Shown piece by piece: positions 45,150 to 57,401 of a DNA stretch of 64,000 bases (the stretch's first letter is position 1; the number at the start of each line of letters is the position of its first letter). The position numbers and the translations under genes were made by a program. The notes beneath the pieces were generated by a model, which saw only the letters and a list, made by a program, of their open reading frames with translations, had not been told where the DNA came from and searched no databases. Source of the stretch: Bryopsis sp. KO-2023 (Eukaryota > Chlorophyta > Ulvophyceae > Bryopsidales > Bryopsidaceae); NCBI GenBank assembly GCA_030272585.1, contig BSYQ01000011.1, forward strand, positions 3,596,001 through 3,660,000, read 5' to 3'.

Positions 45150-48100
45150 ATGTATACCAAACTCAGCAGGAGTGATTTTAGTGTCAGAGAGGCTCTGTTG
45201 GGTGCTGATAGCGCAGCTATCACTGAAGCGCCAGAAATTGTATTGGATATAGATCATGAAGAAGAAAATGATATGCAGGTCGGTGTTTTGTTGTGTGTTT
45301 CCGTTTTTATTTTTCGTGTTATTATATATATATTTTTTTTACTGTGAATGTATCACATTGAGGCTAAAAAAAAAAGGGTTACACAACCCTCTCGTGTTGT
45401 GTTTTTTTTCGAAAATTTTCAACAAAGTGAGGGAAAGGGCAGGGGAAATATGACGCTTGAATGGTAAAAAAACCCCCCAAAAAACGAAATGATGATTTTT
45501 AAACGGTGTGTTGTTGGGGAAAAAAGAAATATGAGGAGAAAAACAAAAAAAGTCATGCTCGCATGTATTTATTTCACTTTTATTTCTATTTATTTTATTT
45601 CATGTTTTGTTAGGGAGTGAGGGAGGCGATGCTCAGGGGAAAATCTGTTTCTCATTTGATCAAGGAATACCCTTATCAAATCCTCCGAGCAATTCGGCAA
45701 GATGGGGTGCACTTCATCGGAGATATGTTTGTTGAGGTACTTCTGCAAGCAGTTTTTTAGCTCAATTTTTGAATCCATGTATGAGCATATCATCAATTCA
45801 AAAGAACAAGTCACAATTGTGATGTCAAGATAAGCATATGTGATTAATAATTGATTGATTGCTAAGCATATGTGTTGTTTGTTTTTAGCAATTTTCGTCG
45901 ACGTGGGTTCGAATCCTGCGTAGTACTGATTTTCGGAATTGGCGTTGCCTGTGTGATTCTGCCTTCGAAGAAATCGCCATTCATTGTTTTTCTTTTTTTT
46001 TGGGGGGGGGGGGGGGGGCGAGCATTTTTGTTTGGGTTGATTATTGGGATGTCGAGGACTGATATTCAAAAAACAAGAAAAAGTAGAAAGATGTTTTCTT
46101 TTTGTGGCTTTTTTGAAATCAGGATTCTTTGGTATTGGCATCTTTTGGCAACAAAGTGATGTTGACCAGAGGTGTGGATGAAAAGAATGATATCAATTGG
46201 CGGGCAAACTGGATGTCGACGATGGAAGAGCTGGCATCTAAGGCTACCCCCAAAATGGGTAAAACAAGCAATTAAGAAAATGCTTTTTTTTTCTGTTGAA
46301 AAAAAGATATAATAAATAGATAAAATATATATATATATGCACCCCAAAAAAGAGAGAGAGATAGAAGAGTTTTTTTTTTTCTTTTTTTGAATATACTGTA
46401 TTCAAAGATGTGATGATTTTGTTCGTTAATTTGAACAGCCCCTTTTTTTTTTCCTCTGATATATTCCGACCTGTATTCCTAGTTTATAAAGAAAGCGAGA
46501 AAGAGAGTGATAAAATGTCTTCCCTATTTTTTTAATTATTTAAAAAAAATACCTTTATCGGAAAACAATGCTCAAATACCGTACGGCGCCAAAAAAAGGT
46601 CGCACCAGAAAAAAGGTCGCACGATCCTGAAAAATTTCGAAAATCGAAAAAGAGGTCGCACAAAGAAACCGAATTTTCAGGTATTTCCTTAAAAAGGTCG
46701 CAGAACTTGAAACTTATGCGATATTGGCGCTTCAGGGAGCTCCGAAGTCATAGCGCAGAGGCGCGTGATTTTCATAAAACGCGGAAAAAAGGACGCAAAA
46801 TCATACATAATTTTCAAAACGCCAAATAAAGGTCGCAGATAAAAAATAAATATTTATTTTTTGCGACCTTTTATTATGCGCCGTACGGTAGTAAATAAAT
46901 TATTTACCCATTTTTTAAGTTTAGAAAACGTCTTGCGAAATACCAAAGAGAGTGAGAAAATGCTCTGCAAGATGCTCATATATATGTGTATATATATATA
47001 TAAAACTATGTTGTTTCCACTCATGCGTTTTCACTTCTTCGTTTTTCTTCCTCAATACTAAAAAAAACCAGGTTGGTGCAAACCCGTGAAAGTATTAGCT
47101 TACGTAGTCGCCATAAAGAATTCGGCCAGTCCGAAAGAAGAGGGACTTTTGCACCCGTTGCTGCTGAACATCAAGGCGGGGGCTGTGGAGCCTGCTGTGA
47201 TGGGCTTGCCCGTGGTTCGAGCAATTTTGAACTACAAATGGCACACCTGGGCTCGAAGAACCCTCATCTTGGAAACCACAATGTACATGGGGTGGCTGAT
47301 TGCCTTCTTCCTGTTTTTGATATTTTTCCGGGTATGCCAGATTAAAAAAAAAACAAAAAAAAAGGATCTCGTTGGGGTGCTTGACGCTTCGGCAGCAAAA
47401 TGTTTAAAAAAAACAAAAAAACTTTTGCTTGAAGTCAAATGCTCATTACACCAAATTGGAAGCTCCATGTGTCCTGTTCTATTTTTAGACGTTTGTGGGT
47501 TTCATAAAAAGAACAAAGAACCAGCTGCGACATTTTACCTTAATTCCATCTTGAACGATCTCAGCCCTTTCCTGCCCAAAATATATATTCATAAAAAAAA
47601 AGTTACTCAACATCCCAATTATCGTAACCACCGTGCCGATTATGTAACATGCACCTGTAAAATGTGACGTCACTCTTTTTCAATCTTTTTTTTTTTTCAT
47701 TTCATAAAAGGCACAAGGGCCTAGTGCATGGAAAGAAGACGGATTGATGTCCGGCGGTTTCGCCACGGCTGGAGCCATTTGCAATTTCTTGGCCATGATT
47801 TTCATGCTGCCCTTTGTTATAATCGAAGTCAACACGATTTGGAATTATCGCCTTGGGTGGATTTCATTGTGGAACCTCATCGATTTGTCCACTTACACTC
47901 TGCAGGTCAGACTCCCTCTGTAGGTCAGACTTTTTGTTTTTGCTCAAATGTGTCGTATCGAGGCTGAAATCCCCATGTAGTCCCGTCCGCTTTGGGGGAA
48001 AAAAAAAAAGAGTGATACGGGGGCATCGAAGATATTAAATATTGTGCGTTACGTTGAAAGAAAAAAAAGAAAAAGAAAAAAAACGTTGTTGTTTACCCCC

Positions 48101-51100
48101 GAAATCGTGATGTGGTGTTTGGTATGGATACAGTGGAGGCTGGGTGGCTAATGAGTTACTGATTAGTTTATGTTATTGTATAGGAAATTTTCTATGTGTG
48201 GTCGAATCCATTATTTTTTTCTCAGAAAAAAAAATATATATAATAATGAAATATAAAAAGTAAATGATATATTATGTTGCAGGCTCCTGTAACATGAGTA
48301 CTTTTTTGTTTTGACCGCAAGGTTATTTTAGTGGTGGTGTTGATATTAAAAAAAAGAGAAAACAACGACTAAGTCATCACCATCTCCTATGCCCGTCCTT
48401 GTTTTTCTTTTCAAACGACGTCATTTTCCTGTGGTTCGTGCCAAAAAAACACGGAACCTGGTTTATGATTCTTTTTCTTTTTTTTTGGTTAATCTTTCAA
48501 TTTTGTTTTTTATTTTCGACAGGGTATGTGTATTTTTTTTCTTTTTGTTTCCCTCCTTCCTTTTTCCTGACCCAAGTTCTTACTGTTTTCTTTTTTTTTT
48601 GGTGGTGATTTGACCTTCAGATAATTACGTTCTTTATGTATTTCTCCGCTTCTCAATCCTTGGGGACCCATTGGTTCAGTGTGGCTGCTGCTTTGCAATC
48701 GATTCTTATTTTCCTGAGACTGCAGTTCTTTTTCAGGTACCATTTCTCCATTTTTTTTTATTTTTTATTTTTTATTTTTTTAAAATCAAAAATTAAAAGA
48801 AAGATTGAAGAAAAAACAAGCACTCAGGTGGTTAGCCAACCCATAAGAAATTTAGAAAAAGAAGAAAAAAATTAACATACCTGACCCACAACGTTCTGAG
48901 CAAAATGAACACTGACAATTTGAAGAATTTGGAAATATGAATTGATCGCTGCAATGCATGTCAGCCTGTGTCTTTCATCCTATTTTTTTTTAAATGTAAT
49001 TTTGTTCTGTTCGTTTGCCAAATTTTTAATAAAAAATAAAAATATTATGTATTTTATAATAACAAAATAAATAATTCTTTTTTGGACCCAAGCTACGAAT
49101 CAACTTGCCTTGACCATACATTTGTTGTGGGTTTTTTTATGTTGTTCTTTCAATGACAGGGCCTTCAGTGTGGTTCGGATGTCTCTCGTCGATTTGATGG
49201 CCGTCGTAATTCACAAAGCTCAGTTCTTCATACTGTTTCTTTTTTTGACCCTCCTATCGTTTGCGGTTTCTTTCCACTTGTTGTACAGAGATTTGGACGA
49301 CGACATGAACCCAACCCAAACAGTTGAGTGCCCACTTTTTTTTTGATGCTTATATATATATATTGCTGTGTATGAAAAATAAAGTATTATTATTATTGAA
49401 TTCGCTGCAACAGAAACCATAAGTAAAGTGGAGTAATGTAATGTGTTGTGTAGTTATGACCTTTTTTTTCCCTCTTTGGAAAAAGAGACCGATATATATT
49501 TCATTAGTCATACTATGAGACGCTCATTTGCGGGGTTGCTTTGAGCCTTGATGTAATGCAATCAATAAACAAAACATCCTAAAATCTGTGAAATCTGATT
49601 TCTGACAAGACAAATTGTGTGTGTGTGCATGTGTATTTCCATCACCTCTCTCCTCCCCCCCAAAAAAATAATAAATTAGTCATCGCATTTCGAAAACCTG
49701 TGGAAATCTTTCACGACGGTTTTTGGAATGATGATGGGAGGTTTCGAGTACAATATGTTTTTCAAAACGGGCGGGCCCTTGCCAATAATGACCTCTATCT
49801 TCTTTATAGTGTTTCAAACCCTCGTGGCGATCATGTTTTTAAATTTGCTGATCGCAATCATGACGGAAGCCTATCTGAAGGTAGGGGTGGAAAAAAAGGA
49901 GCCCCCCCCCCCCAAAAAAAAAAAATCAAAGAAAAGAAAAGACAAAATCTTCTTGAAACGTGTTTGTTGGTATTTCGTTATGATATTTCGATCGCTTTTC
50001 TGAAAAATGTGTTTTTTTTACGTTTTCACTTTGGTTATGGCTGAAAACCTAATAGCTTTTTGTGTACCTCTTTTTTTTCCCTTTATTGTGATTCGCTCAT
50101 GTCTTTTTAAATGTGATTTTTTCTTCCTTTGCCTGTGGGGTCGCTCGAGCATTGATCAAAATTCAGATTTTATTGATTTTATTTTTTTGAATAAATATCC
50201 TACAACTTTCAGATAATGGAGCAAGAGCAACTGTACAGAGACAGCAGCCGGGCCCAAGTGATCGACGAACTGGAAATGACACTCCCCCGATTCATGCTCA
50301 GAAAGAAAACTCATGCTTATGTGCATTTTCTGGTGGTGAAGAGGAAAAAGAAGGGTCCATGGAGGTGCGTTTTGAGAAAAAAAAAGCTGGGTGTTTTCTC
50401 TTGGCAATACAATAGGGGGTGGACAGAAAAAAAAGCTGCTGAAAATGAATTCCAAGGAAGAGGCTTTAAAAAAATCGCAGAAAGTTTTGGTACGGTTCCT
50501 TCAGATGGTTTGTGAAGGCTGTGATACGAACCAAGAGATTCATTGTGGATTTTTATTTTTATTTTATTTTATTTTTTAATTCCTGTAGAATAAGAGACTG
50601 CCTCCACACAGATGTTGTGATGAACCATCCGTATGTCATACCATTGGAAGTTTTTTTTGCGTTGCATCGACTTAATAAATAAATAAATAAAGTGACTCAA
50701 AAACAAAAATTACCAAGTCAATTTTGTTGGTCTTAGGGCTGGGAGCTTGCCGGGGGCCGATTCGCTCGAATCGATTTTCAACGCTCCACAAGGGTAATCA
50801 ATTTTATTTTATTTGTTTATATGCACACATATAGTAGGCAGACATATATTTCTTCAAGTTTTCCTTGCAACTGAAGGTACGTTTGGCAAAAGAGTTTCTT
50901 GAACTATAAATATTAAGATTAAAAAAATGCGCATGGATTTTCATACAAGCTCTGAAGAGGACAGAAAGAAAAAAAACAAATTTTGGGGGGCAAAATCTAA
51001 TCCTTAAATTTGCTTGGATAGTAATAATTATTTCCTAAATCTGTGCATTATATTATATTTGTTGATAATCCAGCTTTCCAGAGCCTCCGCCTCCTTCAGT

Positions 51101-51730
51101 TGGTGTGTTTAACCATGCAAAATTTTCTGATTTATTTTTTTTGTTTCTCCCCCCTCCTCTCCCCAGGTCTTTGCAATCCTTGCCATCGTTGAAAAATGTC
51201 GATGCCGAGGATAAAGTTTTAGAAAAGCTTGCCGAAAAAGTTGCAGTCCACGTCAAAAAGGTACCTATGAGAGCCATTGCAATAATACACACACGGACAA
51301 AACTACGGGGAAGTAGATTTTATTTTTATTTGATAATGATAATAATTATTTTTTAAAAATATTATTTTGCTTTTCGAATGTACTACATCGAGGCTGAAAG
51401 CCATAGGTGGCCCGTCATCCACTTTCCTTTTTAAAAAAAGAAGTGCCAATGTAAAGGGCCCATTTTTCACTTTGTGTTTGTGCGTTTTAGATTTCATTTT
51501 CAACAAGAGCCATTGTTTTTAAATTCGACATTTCTTTTTTTTTTTTTTTTTCTTTCTTTCTTTTCTAAACCGCCTCGCTGATTTTATTTTTCCGCTTGTA
51601 GCTATTTGATAATTCTGGACAATTACGAAAGACCTCCTCCAAGATGGCCCCAAACACAGCCCCAAAGAAGAGCGATAACAATCGGCAAGCCGATACGACA
51701 CAAAAACATGCGCAAGGTTTCCACGGTTGA
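45150..51730 (+). CDS. TRP-like six-transmembrane cation channel (TRP-B)
   Basis: Thirteen exons join in phase: 45150-45278, 45614-45736, 46123-46258, 47072-47331, 47711-47905, 48621-48736, 49160-49322, 49680-49880, 50213-50364, 50589-50630, 50737-50793, 51167-51260 and 51602-51730, giving 598 residues. The exon with the ATG seems to begin at 45080 and has an in-frame stop before 45150, supporting this start. The segment LPVVRAILNYKWHTWARR precedes S1. S1-S5 follow across exons 4-7, the pore loop is MMMGGFEYNMFF, and S6 is FLNLLIAIMTEAYLK. The post-S6 motif AQVIDELEMTLPR is shared with TRP-A. The short cytosolic N-terminus has no ankyrin repeats. The charged C-terminal tail (EDKVLEKLAEKVAVHVKK) may be a short coiled coil. 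Gating stimulus and ion are unknown. Confidence 0.85.
45999..46019 (+). repeat. T-run/G-run homopolymer junction
   Basis: About nine T followed by about seventeen G in TRP-B intron 2. It is one of many homopolymer junctions in the introns of this window. Confidence 0.8.
46579..46888. mobile_element. 310-bp MITE with CCGTACGGCGC inverted ends
   Basis: The left end reads CCGTACGGCGCC and the right end GCGCCGTACGG. Both are followed inward by A/T-rich spacers and an inverted pair of GGTCGCA (left) and TGCGACC (right). TA flanks both ends (46577-46578, 46889-46890), as for Tc1/mariner-type elements. Inside, the phrase AAAGGTCGCA recurs about five times in direct orientation. It sits in TRP-B intron 3 and encodes nothing. 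Confidence 0.8.
47947..48025 (+). repeat. dispersed hairpin repeat, copy f
   Basis: It reads AATGTGTCGTATCGAGG, CTGAAATCCCCATGTAG, TCCCGTCCGCTTT, then an A-rich spacer and GAGTGATACGGGGGC. It lies in TRP-B intron 5, sense orientation. Confidence 0.75.
51377..51463 (+). repeat. dispersed hairpin repeat, copy g
   Basis: It reads AATGTACTACATCGAGG, CTGAAAGCCATAGGTGG, CCCGTCATCCACTTT, then a spacer and GTGCCAATGTAAAGGGCCC. It lies in the last intron of TRP-B, sense orientation. Confidence 0.75.
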
Positions 51731-52487
51731 AGAAAAAAGAAAGAAAGAAAAAAGATTGCATGACTAGACGTGCAAAATTTTGTCAAGTGTGAATAGCATA
51801 GTTGGCTACAGTTACACATTTTACAGTAAAAAAAATGTCAGGAATCTGGTTTTTGTTGAACTCACCCATTTTTCTTCTGTGCCTGTGGCAGTTTGATGAT
51901 GGGTAGCAAATTTATTTATTTTTTTTTTGGGGGGGGGTGAATTGACTTGAGATCTACCATATATATTGGCACAAAAAGACAAGTTTGCTTCATTGGTTCT
52001 GATTATTGGAAATGGGGTCCTCCTGCTAATTTTGTCGAAAAAATCAAAACTTTATAAGAAGTTATGATCATCCTCATGTCTTACATCAGTGCAGTCCGAC
52101 CACATCGTACGGTGTAACCTCACCGTCTCGAAATTTTCCTGTCTCAAAAATTTTCTTGGGCAAGATGAGCGCAACAACACCTCCATCTGCAATTCACACT
52201 TCCGGCCGGGACACCAATCCTGACACCTGACACCAAAAAGGGGGCCTTTGGCCTTTCTTACAGAACCACCACCCTACATGGGACTGACACAAGGGTCCTA
52301 GTCTTTTCAACTCTCTTGAACCCGCCCCCCCCAAAAAAAAATGAAAATGAATAGTAACGAACAATAAGACCAATCCCGACACTTGAAATTTGACATTTTT
52401 TTTCTGGACCAATAGCTGTGATTTGTCCAGAAAAAAAATGGAGGCATGGAAATAGTAAGAGGAGCCTCAGAAAACCACTACTCCACC

Positions 52488-52522
<35 letters not shown>

Positions 52523-53278
52523 ATGAAAATGAATAAAAAACATATTCCAAGCATCCTTGATTATTTTTCAATATTCTATTTATCCATACGTTCAATGAAC
52601 TGTAAAAAACAGCAATGACGGATACAAATTTGATACTTTTTATTTTTTGAAAATTTCCAGCACCACCAGTTTCCCCCGAGAACGGTTGGGCTACTGTTGG
52701 TTAAAACATTAACAAAAGAAAAAAAGGTTGCAAAAAATGTCGACTTGGACTCCCCCCCAACCCCAACCCTGTTCATCTTTTTAACGCAAAAAAAAATTCC
52801 TCACTTTTGAGGGTTCCTGGTTGTACATATATACAAATACATACATATTATCGGCCATCTTTTCAGCTCCCTAATTCATGCCCAAAATTTTCTCTTTTTT
52901 TTCTTTCTTTTCCATGTGTTGCAAGACTTTTCACCCCTTAAGGCCATGATTGAGTGCCTTAATGCTTGAATGCCTCTCAAATCTTCATTCTATAAATATG
53001 CCAAAATACACCTGAATTTGTTTTTTAAACCCTTTGTGGTGTGCAGGCCAGGAATTGTTTTTGTTCCTTGAAAGAAACAGCAGGGCGTTTGCAAAAAAAA
53101 ACAAGCAAACCCTAATGGCTTTTCCCGTTCTCGAAAAACTCTTGGATGAATTCACAGGTTTGCTAAAGCCTGTGTTGATCCAAACTCCCATGCACAGTTT
53201 TATCGTTTTTCAAAAACAATGAGGAAAAAAAAAAGCCCAGTTGCGAATTATATTGCAGGGTGCATTTGTGTTTTGTTT
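51731..53278. other. TRP-B 3' region with long poly-C tract
   Basis: No coding region is supported. A pure C tract of about 28 bases followed by poly-A lies near 52485-52521. A shorter C8A9 junction at about 52323, followed by the same ATGAAAATGAATA phrase, suggests a local duplication of about 35 bp. The remainder is AT-rich. Confidence 0.5.
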
Positions 53279-53770
53279 TCACTCTGGAGTTGACTTTTCT
53301 TTCTTGATCTCTGAAGGGTTCGGTGGAATTTGCACGGCAGTGAATGAATAGTTCCCTTCTGCAACCACGTCACATTCCTTGTCCATCACGCGGGCGTTAC
53401 GGTAACCGAAAGCGTAGATCACGCACACCGTTACCAACGTCCCCACCAACCCCAGCGCCGCCAAAAACACCAAACATCTCAGAACCACGTGCGTGAGCTC
53501 GCCCCCTCGGTAACGATGGCCTTTCTTTTCGCATGCCACTTCCCCCTCATCCTCAGGAAATGAATAAAATGTCGAATTTCCGGCGGGTGCCAATGGACAG
53601 GTGCACTCCCCTGGGCATTGGCGTCCAGAGGGGTCCTTCCTGCAGCACTCTCCATTCGCGAACGAGTCTTCCGAGCAAAAACAGCCCATCTCGACGGTAC
53701 CCCATGAAAGGAATCTGGATGCTAGACCCGCGATACAAAACAGAGCCAGGAAACTGCACAAAGCGAACAT
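53279..53770 (-). CDS. orphan cysteine-rich single-pass membrane protein
   Basis: I do not recognise a family. A 163-residue frame on the minus strand starts at an ATG preceded by a possible acceptor (GAAGTCAG). Residues 1-18 (FALCSFLALFCIAGLAS core) look like a signal peptide. An ectodomain of about 70 residues follows with nine or ten cysteines, including CFC, ECCRKD, CPGECTCP and AC. It carries an N-glycosylation site (NSTF). A transmembrane helix (CLVFLAALGLVGTLVTVCVIYAFG) comes next, and then a charged tail of about 45 residues ending in Lys-Ser-Thr-Pro-Glu. The base composition is clearly exon-like against the AT-rich surroundings. An upstream exon is possible. It borders the inverted-end element at 53794. 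Confidence 0.6.
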   Translation of the reverse strand: MFALCSFLALFCIAGLASRFLSWGTVEMGCFCSEDSFANGECCRKDPSGRQCPGECTCPLAPAGNSTFYSFPEDEGEVACEKKGHRYRGGELTHVVLRCLVFLAALGLVGTLVTVCVIYAFGYRNARVMDKECDVVAEGNYSFTAVQIPPNPSEIKKEKSTPE

Positions 53771-53793
53771 CTGACTTCGGTTCCTACGACCAC

Positions 53794-56078
53794 CACAAGT
53801 AGAAAGGGGTCCTCCCACGACACCGTCGTCACGACAGTGTCGTGGTGCTGGGCGTCGTGACGATGTCACCACTTGCACCACGACGTCGTCACGACGCCCA
53901 TCCGCTCAGGGACGTTGCGAAATCGAGTGACGAGTGACGTGGCCATAAAGGTCCTGGAAAAGGTCCTCGCTCGTGCTGAGAAGGCACAATGCGCAAGCCA
54001 AGTGTTAGTAAACTGGGTGGGATGATATCTAAATCGTGCAGAGTTCGTCTAAAACCTAAGAAAATCTTGCAAAAATCTGACGCATGTGCGTCTATCTCGC
54101 AACGAGTTGGGTTTACTGGCTCAACTAACCCTCCAACTCGCCATGCGCTTAACCCATATGGTTGTTCGAACTTCCACCTCCCGTGTGGGTGGTGTTTCAG
54201 GACGGCGAGATACTGGGAGACGCAGCAGGGACAGAAATTCGGCCTCAGCCGACTCTTGGTCCTGGAGAGGGCGATGGGTAGAAAAGTTTCGTGCATTGAT
54301 AGTTTTCTTTGTTCAGGATTTATGGAGGACGGCCTGATTTGGTGACGAGAAAGCTCTTTGTCGATGGGGCGTTCGAAATGGTGGTAGGGTACAGTGTTTT
54401 CAAGAAACCTTCACAAGAAATTGCTTTTCGACGGAAACATTATTTACGAAAACTGTCTGGGAGAAAGCGTCTTTCATATAATGTTCGGTTTGTGCCGCGC
54501 AGGACAACAGCTTGTCTGGCGAGAAAGGTCAAGAGGAGCACCCTCTACCCCTAAGGTTGGTTCGTTACCGAAACAAGGAAATGGGAAGCAACATTCTCAA
54601 ACCCTTCCAGTTCTTTGTTCGATTTTTTCACTGATTTTTTCACTGGTCGTTTATTCAACCGACTCTGTGTCCCTGGTTAGGTGACTTTAACCAGGGTTCA
54701 TACATTGAGAGCTGGGAGCCTTTTGAATCAAGAAGGAGCCATTGCCCACTCAGCCATACAGGCATAGGCGCAACCAGGGGGGGCCTTGGGGGGCCTGGCA
54801 CCCCCTTTCCTGAAACCCTGGTTACATCTATGCATACAGGACTTGGAAAAGAGCTTGGGGAAAGGTATCCAAATTGAACAAAAGCTGACCAGGGAAACAC
54901 CGCAAACGGCGATCACAGATGTGCAGCAGTTACCCCAGAATGCATTTTGATCAACTTTATGAGCTCATAGCACAAGAAACAGTCAGATGGAATGTGGAGA
55001 ATCAGAGACAGGGTCTGCTCTTGGTTTCTTGGAAGGGGTGCCGATAATAGCGGAGACAAGTGCTGGATGTTTTTTGAGGGCGAGCACGGGTGTGGAGAAG
55101 GGGCAGGAAAGCACAGGATCAGCCAGTGGTAAATCCTATGATGCTTCCTGTTGGCAAAGATAATAAACCCTGAGATACCGAAGGTCAGGTTAGTTGAGAG
55201 GAATGCAATGTTAGGCAGTGTTCATATATTTTATGGCTGTAAATGTACATGTATATTGTCTTGTCCTAGCAAAACAAAGAGGCTGTGTGTTTCAGAGAGA
55301 ACTCAGTCTTGTGAAAAAGACTATGGGAATTGGAGTAAAGGAGCAGAGGGAATAGCCAGCATCATAAAAAAGAATACTGTTGCATGTGGCTTTGTCATCA
55401 ATATTGTTCACAGGGTTCTCCCAGCCGAAGGCAGCAGGCTGATATCAACCAAATTTGGAGCACCTATGTAGCTTATGTTATCTTCTGTATGAGTAGTTGT
55501 GGGGATCTGGTTGGGGTTATGAGTTTAGGAAAGGTTGGCCTGAAAAGAGAGAGAAAAAGCAACAGAGAGTGGGGTTTTGCATGTGTGAGAGGGGAGAAGC
55601 TATGAAAGGGAGAATGCTGATGTCTTAGTAATTTTGATCGATTTGTAATTATGATTATTGTGTGTGCTCCCAATGTGTCCATTGTTTCAATCTAATTCAA
55701 TGAGAAATTAGAAAATGTGTTGAATTAGAGAGAATTGGCAAGCACTAATGATGACTCAATTGGTGGAATCAAACAAATTATTGCGGTCAATATTATATTA
55801 CGTAACAATTATAAAAGATACGTATCCAGAGCACGTGAAAGACCTTTCCAATCCTACGTGGGTTCTTTTCGCCACGTCACCAAGCCAACCAGAGCGAGGG
55901 TCCATCCCACCCACGACTAGTCGTGACGACACCAAAAATCGACGAAATTTGTCGTGGGAGGCATCGTGGTGGCCCCACGACACTCCTATCGCAGTGTCGT
56001 CACAATGCTCCACGATGTCTACCACGACCCTCACAAGCGAACCACGACTAGTCGTGACGACACCCCTTTCTACTTGTG
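53794..56078. mobile_element. 2.3-kb element with CACAAGTAGAAAGGGGT inverted ends
   Basis: The left end reads CACAAGTAGAAAGGGGT and the right end is its exact inverse (ACCCCTTTCTACTTGTG). Both are followed inward by arrays of CGTCGTGACGA/GTCGTGG palindromes (53810-53895 and about 55910-56062). No transposase domain is recognisable in the short internal frames, so this is probably a non-autonomous DNA element. A clean target duplication is not visible; ACGAC occurs outside both ends, but the sequence there is ACGAC-rich, so this is weak. Confidence 0.6.
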
Positions 56079-57401
56079 CACGACGAAAAAAATCGACTCA
56101 CTCCACTGCGAAGAAAATTGGCAATTCGAGATCCAACACATGTAGATAGGACCAACCCCCCTCCTCTCCCTGGAGTGGGTCGTTTGGTGGATCCACCAAA
56201 CAAAAACAAAATCTGCACTGGCTTGCCCTCCGAAAAACAAAACTCGATAGTTGAGTAAATGATGGGTTATTTTTCTAAACGGGGTTCCTGCAGACTCACT
56301 TCATGATTGGGTGGCCTGCCCTTATCTGAACGCGCGCGAAAACCTGTTCACTAGTGATTCGGACCAGGAAAGCGGGATGTCGAATGAAAGGGTTCCAAGG
56401 CCAACGTTTGCTGTCGAGCGTCTCCGAATAGGACGACCATCGTCTGAGGTGGCGGTTTCTCGTTGCCCAGAAAAGACTATGGGGGAGCGTGACTCATTAC
56501 TTTAGTTTGGCCCAGCAGCGGCTGACTCGCTTCGTCTGTTGGGCGCCGCCGCGGCGTGATGGAAAGGCAGACTGGTTTTGGCACTGGGGACTTTGGTTTT
56601 TTTGCAATTGCAATCGCAATTGCGTTGAAATATGCTTCATGTGTGTGTGAAATAGTCTGGTTTGGCATGTCCCCATGATGGGGAGCCTGTTGGGTTGTGC
56701 TTCTCGGCTGCGCGCGCGTCTATGTCTGTGTGTTCTGTTGGATGGCTGTGTAAGATGCATGCCGACTTCGAAAGGAGGAGGACTATCCACCCAACCAGAC
56801 AAAAAAAACACGAAAAACGCTCGGCGCACCGTTACATAACGGATCGCGATTCGACACCAAACATCCTGAAATTTCCTTCCAACGTTTACGCTCAAAAACC
56901 TCCAATCAACCCTTAATTATTCCATTGCTCGATTCTCCCAGTTTAAGTTTGCATAATGGCATTTTCAACCCATCGAATTGGCCTTCCACAATGTTGTGGT
57001 AGAAGCAGCAGAACAGAAGGGGGACTTGAAAAGTCGAAAGAATCGCTCCGACAAAAGGGGGTAAACTACAATTGACAGAGATGGTACCCTCATAAGATCA
57101 AGCGGGATCCATTGGGCTTCAATTTTTTTTGAGGGATTATTTTTTCTCTACACTTCAGAAATAATATCCCTTGATGGTGGGTTCCCCAAAACCGATCCAT
57201 TCGTTACTTTGTGGTCAAAGAAACAGAAAAAAAAAACAGGTCAAGATTTTCCAAAACTCAACGTTGCAGAAAAGAACAGCCGGTTCATTTTCAGTTTTCC
57301 TTGCATCCCAAAAAATCGATAAAGTAAATGTAACCACCACCCCCCCAAAAAAAAACCCAAAACTGCCCAAACAGTGATAATACTCATTTTCTTACCCCCT
57401 T
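56079..57401. other. intergenic region, no supported gene
   Basis: This 1.3-kb stretch between the inverted-end element and the end of the NOA1-like gene contains short open frames on both strands without recognisable domains. A mirror-like GCAATTGCAATCGCAATTGC phrase lies at about 56602, and a C8A9 junction at about 57342. Confidence 0.45.

Noticed and set aside
45895-45925. Box B-like GGTTCGAATCC in a TRP-B intron
   Set aside because: No box A or cloverleaf can be drawn upstream, so I do not call a tRNA.
50424-50510. Apparent extra TRP-B exon (KKLLKMNSKEEALKKSQK)
   Set aside because: Its phases do not fit either neighbour, while joining 50364 directly to 50589 keeps frame perfectly and gives a continuous C-terminus.
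54309-54554. Possible transposase fragment inside the inverted-end element
   Set aside because: The sequence is basic but has no DDE or zinc-finger motif, and no other frame extends it.
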